DNA of 64,000 bases, taken from assembly GCA_964057225.1 (NCBI GenBank), contig OZ059896.1, forward strand, positions 9,238,001-9,302,000, read 5' to 3'. Shown here piece by piece: positions 60,701 through 64,000 of the stretch. Under the pieces are notes generated by a model. The model worked only from the letters and a program-made list of their open reading frames with translations, had not been told where the DNA came from and searched no databases. The DNA is from Auanema rhodensis (Eukaryota; Nematoda; Chromadorea; Rhabditida; Rhabditidae). The position numbers and the translations under genes are program-made. Numbering within the stretch: the first letter of the stretch is position 1; every line of letters starts with the position of its first letter.

Positions 60701-62362
60701 CTTTGTCGAGCAGGTATCCTAATATATTTTTAATTTTGTTTACTGTTTCTGTCTCAGAACAATTCTTATGAAAGCTTTAGTTCAAATAGCTGCAGCAGCT
60801 AAGGAAGAAGCTTTACAAAAGAACATGTATGATCTAGTAAGTGTTTATTAAATATTCTAATTGTAGAGACTTAGTATAAAAAAAATTGTTTTAGATTTTA
60901 GTTCCTCTTGGGGAACGCTTTACCAGTTTGTCTTCTCAGCCATCATCCTCTGAGAATGATAGTTTACTAACTGATATGCTACAGTGCTTCGATGGAGTTG
61001 CTTTGGGTAGTGATAGCGATTCGGGCCCCGTCTTAGCAAGTTAGTATTTGTTAAGTTTTTTAAACAGCATGTTAATTTCGTCAGCATTTTGCTGAATTTT
61101 TGTACTGTTAATTTTATTAGATGTATTTCAAGAACTTCTCCATCCATTGTTAAAAGAATGTGTTCCTTTAATGAAAACGAGGGCTCATTCTGCTCCAATG
61201 GTCACAGCAATTCTACAACTTTTATTTGATACCACTACACGCGTATCAATTTATGTTGAAGACAAGGTGGCATTTCATTAATTTTCCATAAGATTATTTA
61301 GTATATTTTTGCAGGGAGAAGAAACTGTACTATACGAATCCATTTTGGAAATTTCTCAGGCGTATTGCCAGGGGCAACTTCATCGCTTTGTCGGTATGAC
61401 AGCCGATGATGAAGAGAAATCTAATGATCTGGTTTATTATATCATATATATATATGTATGAATGTTCTGTTTCAGATTTTATTCCTTGATGTTTTAATGA
61501 ATGTGATATCAAAAGATTTACTTGCAGATGGAGATTCTTTTGGGTCTAAGGTAATTTAATTTAATAAAATTTTACTTTTATTTTAAAAAATTCAGGTTGC
61601 TGTTATGGCAATGGAAGTTTTATTAGGCACCATGAATGAGGCCATGCTTCTTATACCAGAACTAGCAAAAAAATTCTTCCGCTTTATTTGTTATCTTGTT
61701 CAATTTACTCCAGATGCAATGAAATCTATGTCTGATCAGTTTTTAATCGGTGTTTGTGGAATTTTGAAGGTAATATTTCTATTTTGAAAGTTTTTCATGT
61801 ATTATTCTAGACTGGACTCTCTAGTAATTATGGAGTTGAAGTTTCATCCTTGTCTTTGGAAGGAATTTTCTCTGTTGCTCAATATATTGCGCTAGATCCT
61901 AATTCAACATCCGTAGAGTTCAAGCGTAACATGATTGAGATGCTTCCGGTTTGAAACATAAATTTTACTTAATATTTTGAATTGTTTAAGACTGTCTTCG
62001 AACTATGCCTTGAATACAGTTGCGACAACTCATTATTTACTGATGCTGCAAACGCTTTATATGGTCTCATTACTATTGAAAGGGTATTTGAGTTCATTTA
62101 TTTCTGGGTCAAACGTTATTTTTAGAATTATTATGATGCTTTCGTGACTAATTTATTATCTCATAAACAAAATGAATCCGCTGCTCATCAGCTCAAAGAA
62201 GCTTTTGAGAAACTCCTACCTTCCGATACCGATTTAGCTTCTCGTCGAGCGAAGTAAGTCAGCTCTAGCATCCATAATGATTTGAATTCTTTCAGAATTG
62301 AATTCCGTAGACGCATGGAAGTTTTTCTTGGCGAAATTCAGGGATTGCTTGTTACTAACTGA
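57756..62362 (+). CDS. XPO4: Exportin-4
   Basis: A long gene of about 20 small exons. It starts MDITIIENAANTIWGNPNAS with an importin-beta-type N-terminus (RKDAERVFQELQ and YVLFQVAQYAGEHVLKQWPL). SAFLRSVAMILKRGSLDKKT matches the exportin-4 segment '..VKRGSLDKS'. LFDTWVTMLRGRW, LFENILTSLGGMIQYNVGRF and RELQTIMNEPINPQTLTLWQ are followed by EDMHWFMLIFGYSLVIEEAD. This last block is the exportin-4 signature around human EDIHWLILVTGYLLADD. The C-terminus FVTNLLSHKQNESAAHQLKE, with RMEVFLGEIQGLLVTN at the end, matches the family end. Exportin-4 exports eIF5A and Smad3 and can import Sox factors; that is known for vertebrates and inferred here. A polyadenylation signal AATAAA lies at 62542-62547. Confidence 0.93.
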
Positions 62363-62611
62363 ACAGAATCCCATTTTTAAAATATTTTCTTCAACATAAT
62401 TTAAGAATACGAGTCATATTTTCATTACCTCGATACGGAAAATTGGAATATTGTTCTCTTAGAGCCTCCAGTTGATTTATAATTTTTTAGTATGTTGTTG
62501 TTTTGCGGGTTTAACAATTTTCTCATTTGTTACATTTTTGAAATAAACCCTTTGCATGAATTGTTTGTTAAAGTTCAGCATGATAAGAAACTGAAACTTG
62601 AGCTCATCGCA

Positions 62612-62661
62612 GGCAGCTGTTTTTAGAAGCTGTCGAGCAAATGACTTGCTCCGCCTAAGGC
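62612..62661. other. Cluster of three short hairpins
   Basis: CAGCT (62614-62618) pairs with AGCTG (62628-62632). GAGCAA (62635-62640) pairs with TTGCTC (62646-62651). GCC (62653-62655) pairs with GGC (62659-62661). They lie side by side in a locally GC-rich stretch just upstream of a TATA box. This could be a small RNA, a 3' processing signal or chance. Confidence 0.2.
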
Positions 62662-62685
62662 AAAATCAATAGCTGGCAGGGGGTT

Positions 62686-62693
62686 TATAAAAG
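62686..62693 (+). promoter_or_regulatory. TATA box
   Basis: TATAAAAG within GGGTTTATAAAAGTCGC, in a GC-richer stretch about 335 bp upstream of the next start codon. A non-coding leader or outron would have to bridge the distance. Confidence 0.35.
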
Positions 62694-63027
62694 TCGCTGC
62701 TTTATCTTCACATGTTACAAGCTTTTTTGGTCAGTTTTTTGAAATTCTTGAAGACTTCGTATTCAATGTAATGTTAATTTTATTTTAATCAGATTCGAAC
62801 TTGAACCCTATTGCTACTGTAACAGTTTTTATTATAAAAAACGTTATTGAGCTTGATGCATTTCTAATGATAGAGCTCCTGCGTAAAATATAATATTCCC
62901 AGGACACTCGATTTTCAGTATTTCGTTATTTGCCCGTATCTTCCAATTTTGATATACTATACATTACAAAGCTTATTTTTTGAGTTCACTGAATGTATTT
63001 CAAACCAGTAAACTTTCATAACAGGTA

Positions 63028-63991
63028 ATGACAGACGAGCTCCAAAGACTTACAAAAGATCCACACGAAGCTCAAACTATCACCGTAAGATTTATAAATA
63101 TTCTAATAGCGACAATAAACTTTTGAAGCTCGAGCCAGGTGGCTCAAAACTAGCTGTGCCAACCTATCCCAAAACAGGTGGAAATATAAGAACAAGTACA
63201 TCTATCACAGGATTACACATACGCGATAGATTTCGAGAAAAGCGTGAAAAGTTCCGAAGTAAATCATCTTTTTCCTAAATTATTTGTTGAAAATTCTACA
63301 AATCCATTTTTATATGTCTGAGTCTTCAGAAAATCAATGCTGCGGAATCGTTTTCTTTTTAATTCTCGGGACACTTCTGAATGTATTGGCATATTTATCA
63401 AGCGTATGGGCAGCTCAATTGCAGCAGGAGGTTGTTAGAACAGCAGTTGAAAATGAGCATACCTTCCGATTTAAATTAAAACGAAGTAAGATCGGATATT
63501 TCTCATCACATAATAAAATATATTATTTTTCATTTTGTTGCGATGTAGAATATTTTGATCATGTTCGTGTTTCTTTTCAGCGCTGGCAGAAGCTCCTTCC
63601 AAATATCTTATTGGTTTACTTAATTTTGGAGGTCGTGTACTTAGTGCTCTTGGTATTGTACTACTTGTGCAAGTGAGTTTCACAGCTTCATCATTTTATA
63701 ATATTTTTCTGATTCAGGTAGTTTCTACATATATGAAAAGACGACGCTATAATGTTATTATGAAAAGTGCCGCGGAGGAAGCAGATACACTAATAGGTTA
63801 AATTTTGTGACTTATATGAAATTATATATTATATGAAAATCATACTCTATCATGTAATTTTCTTATAATCATATTTAGGCGATATGCACGGGGGCGTGAC
63901 TGATATGGTAGGAGAATGCTGTTTGACATGTTTTCAGGTGATTTCGAAACCAACATTTTTTTAGTTTCTTTTTATTTAGTCTTTGACGTGA
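63028..63991 (+). CDS. Two-pass membrane protein, unknown function
   Basis: Seven exons (63028-63084, 63129-63258, 63330-63485, 63581-63672, 63718-63796, 63879-63937, 63980-63991) keep phase and give 194 aa. ATG 63028 lies four bases after an ACAG acceptor. A basic cytosolic-type N-terminus (LHIRDRFREKREKF) is followed by Cys-Cys and TM1 (GIVFFLILGTLLNVLAYL). A loop of about 35 residues (QLQQEVVRTAVENEHTFRF) leads to TM2 (LNFGGRVLSALGIVLLVQ). The protein continues with basic YMKRRRY and a Gly/Cys-rich end (DMHGGVTDMVGECCLTCFQ). The final exon adds only three codons before TGA and is the weakest call; the gene may instead run beyond the window. I do not recognise the family. Confidence 0.6.
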
Positions 63992-64000
63992 TTGAAGATG

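Larger units (their letters stand above)
62363..63027. other. Intergenic region with a GC-rich hairpin cluster and TATA box
   Basis: After the exportin-4 polyadenylation signal, a GC-rich stretch at about 62600-62700 contains three successive small hairpins and then a TATAAAAG at 62686-62693 on the + strand. It probably includes the promoter of the downstream membrane-protein gene. No exon was recognised here. Confidence 0.45.

Overview
The window is nuclear DNA of a nematode. The evidence is short introns (mostly 40-60 bp) ending in TTTCAG or TTTAG, splice acceptors placed directly in front of many start codons (the pattern expected of spliced-leader trans-splicing), two cuticle collagens, a nematode-type 7TM chemoreceptor cluster, a bestrophin, and a JNK kinase with the Ser-Asp-Tyr activation loop known from C. 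elegans KGB-1. The DNA is very AT-rich. A chromadorean (rhabditid-like) nematode is likely; I do not claim a species. I see no bacterial, viral or transposon genes and no rRNA, tRNA or CRISPR.

Layout. 1-5325: intergenic with microsatellites. 5326-6422 (+): secreted protein of three Cys repeats. 8142-9788 (+): secreted conserved protein of unknown function. 10930-15410 (+): KGB-1/JNK-like MAP kinase, probably with a non-coding first exon and a 2.4 kb intron. 15411-20690: large intergenic region with one candidate structured RNA. 20691-23434 (-): secreted basic protein with a C-terminal Cys domain. 25341-26323 (-): cuticle collagen. 27485-28323 (+): GPATCH2-like nuclear protein. 28601-32031 (-): Asunder/Integrator subunit 13. 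32199-33543 (-): farnesyltransferase/GGTase-I alpha subunit, probably in an operon with Asunder. 33937-36358 (+): COG8. 38945-40802 (+): bestrophin. 40921-42405 (-): collagen with a long Thr/acidic tail. 42753-51210 (-): three Srx-like receptor genes in a mosaic tandem array. 52166-55194 (+): secreted coiled-coil protein whose first intron holds a fragment of the receptor repeat. 55258-55922 (-): CCDC12/Cwf18 splicing factor. 56354-57562 (+): ATP synthase gamma. 57756-62362 (+): exportin-4. 63028-63991 (+): two-pass membrane protein.

The recognisable genes cover unrelated housekeeping roles: prenylation, snRNA 3' processing, Golgi tethering, splicing, mitochondrial ATP synthesis and nuclear export. 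Nematode-specific surface, secreted and sensory genes lie between them. The most dynamic part is 42.7-53.1 kb, where blocks of one receptor-gene unit have been copied among three genes and into a neighbouring gene's intron. Exon models were built by hand from reading frames and splice sites. They are strongest where exon phases agree and the protein is recognisable.
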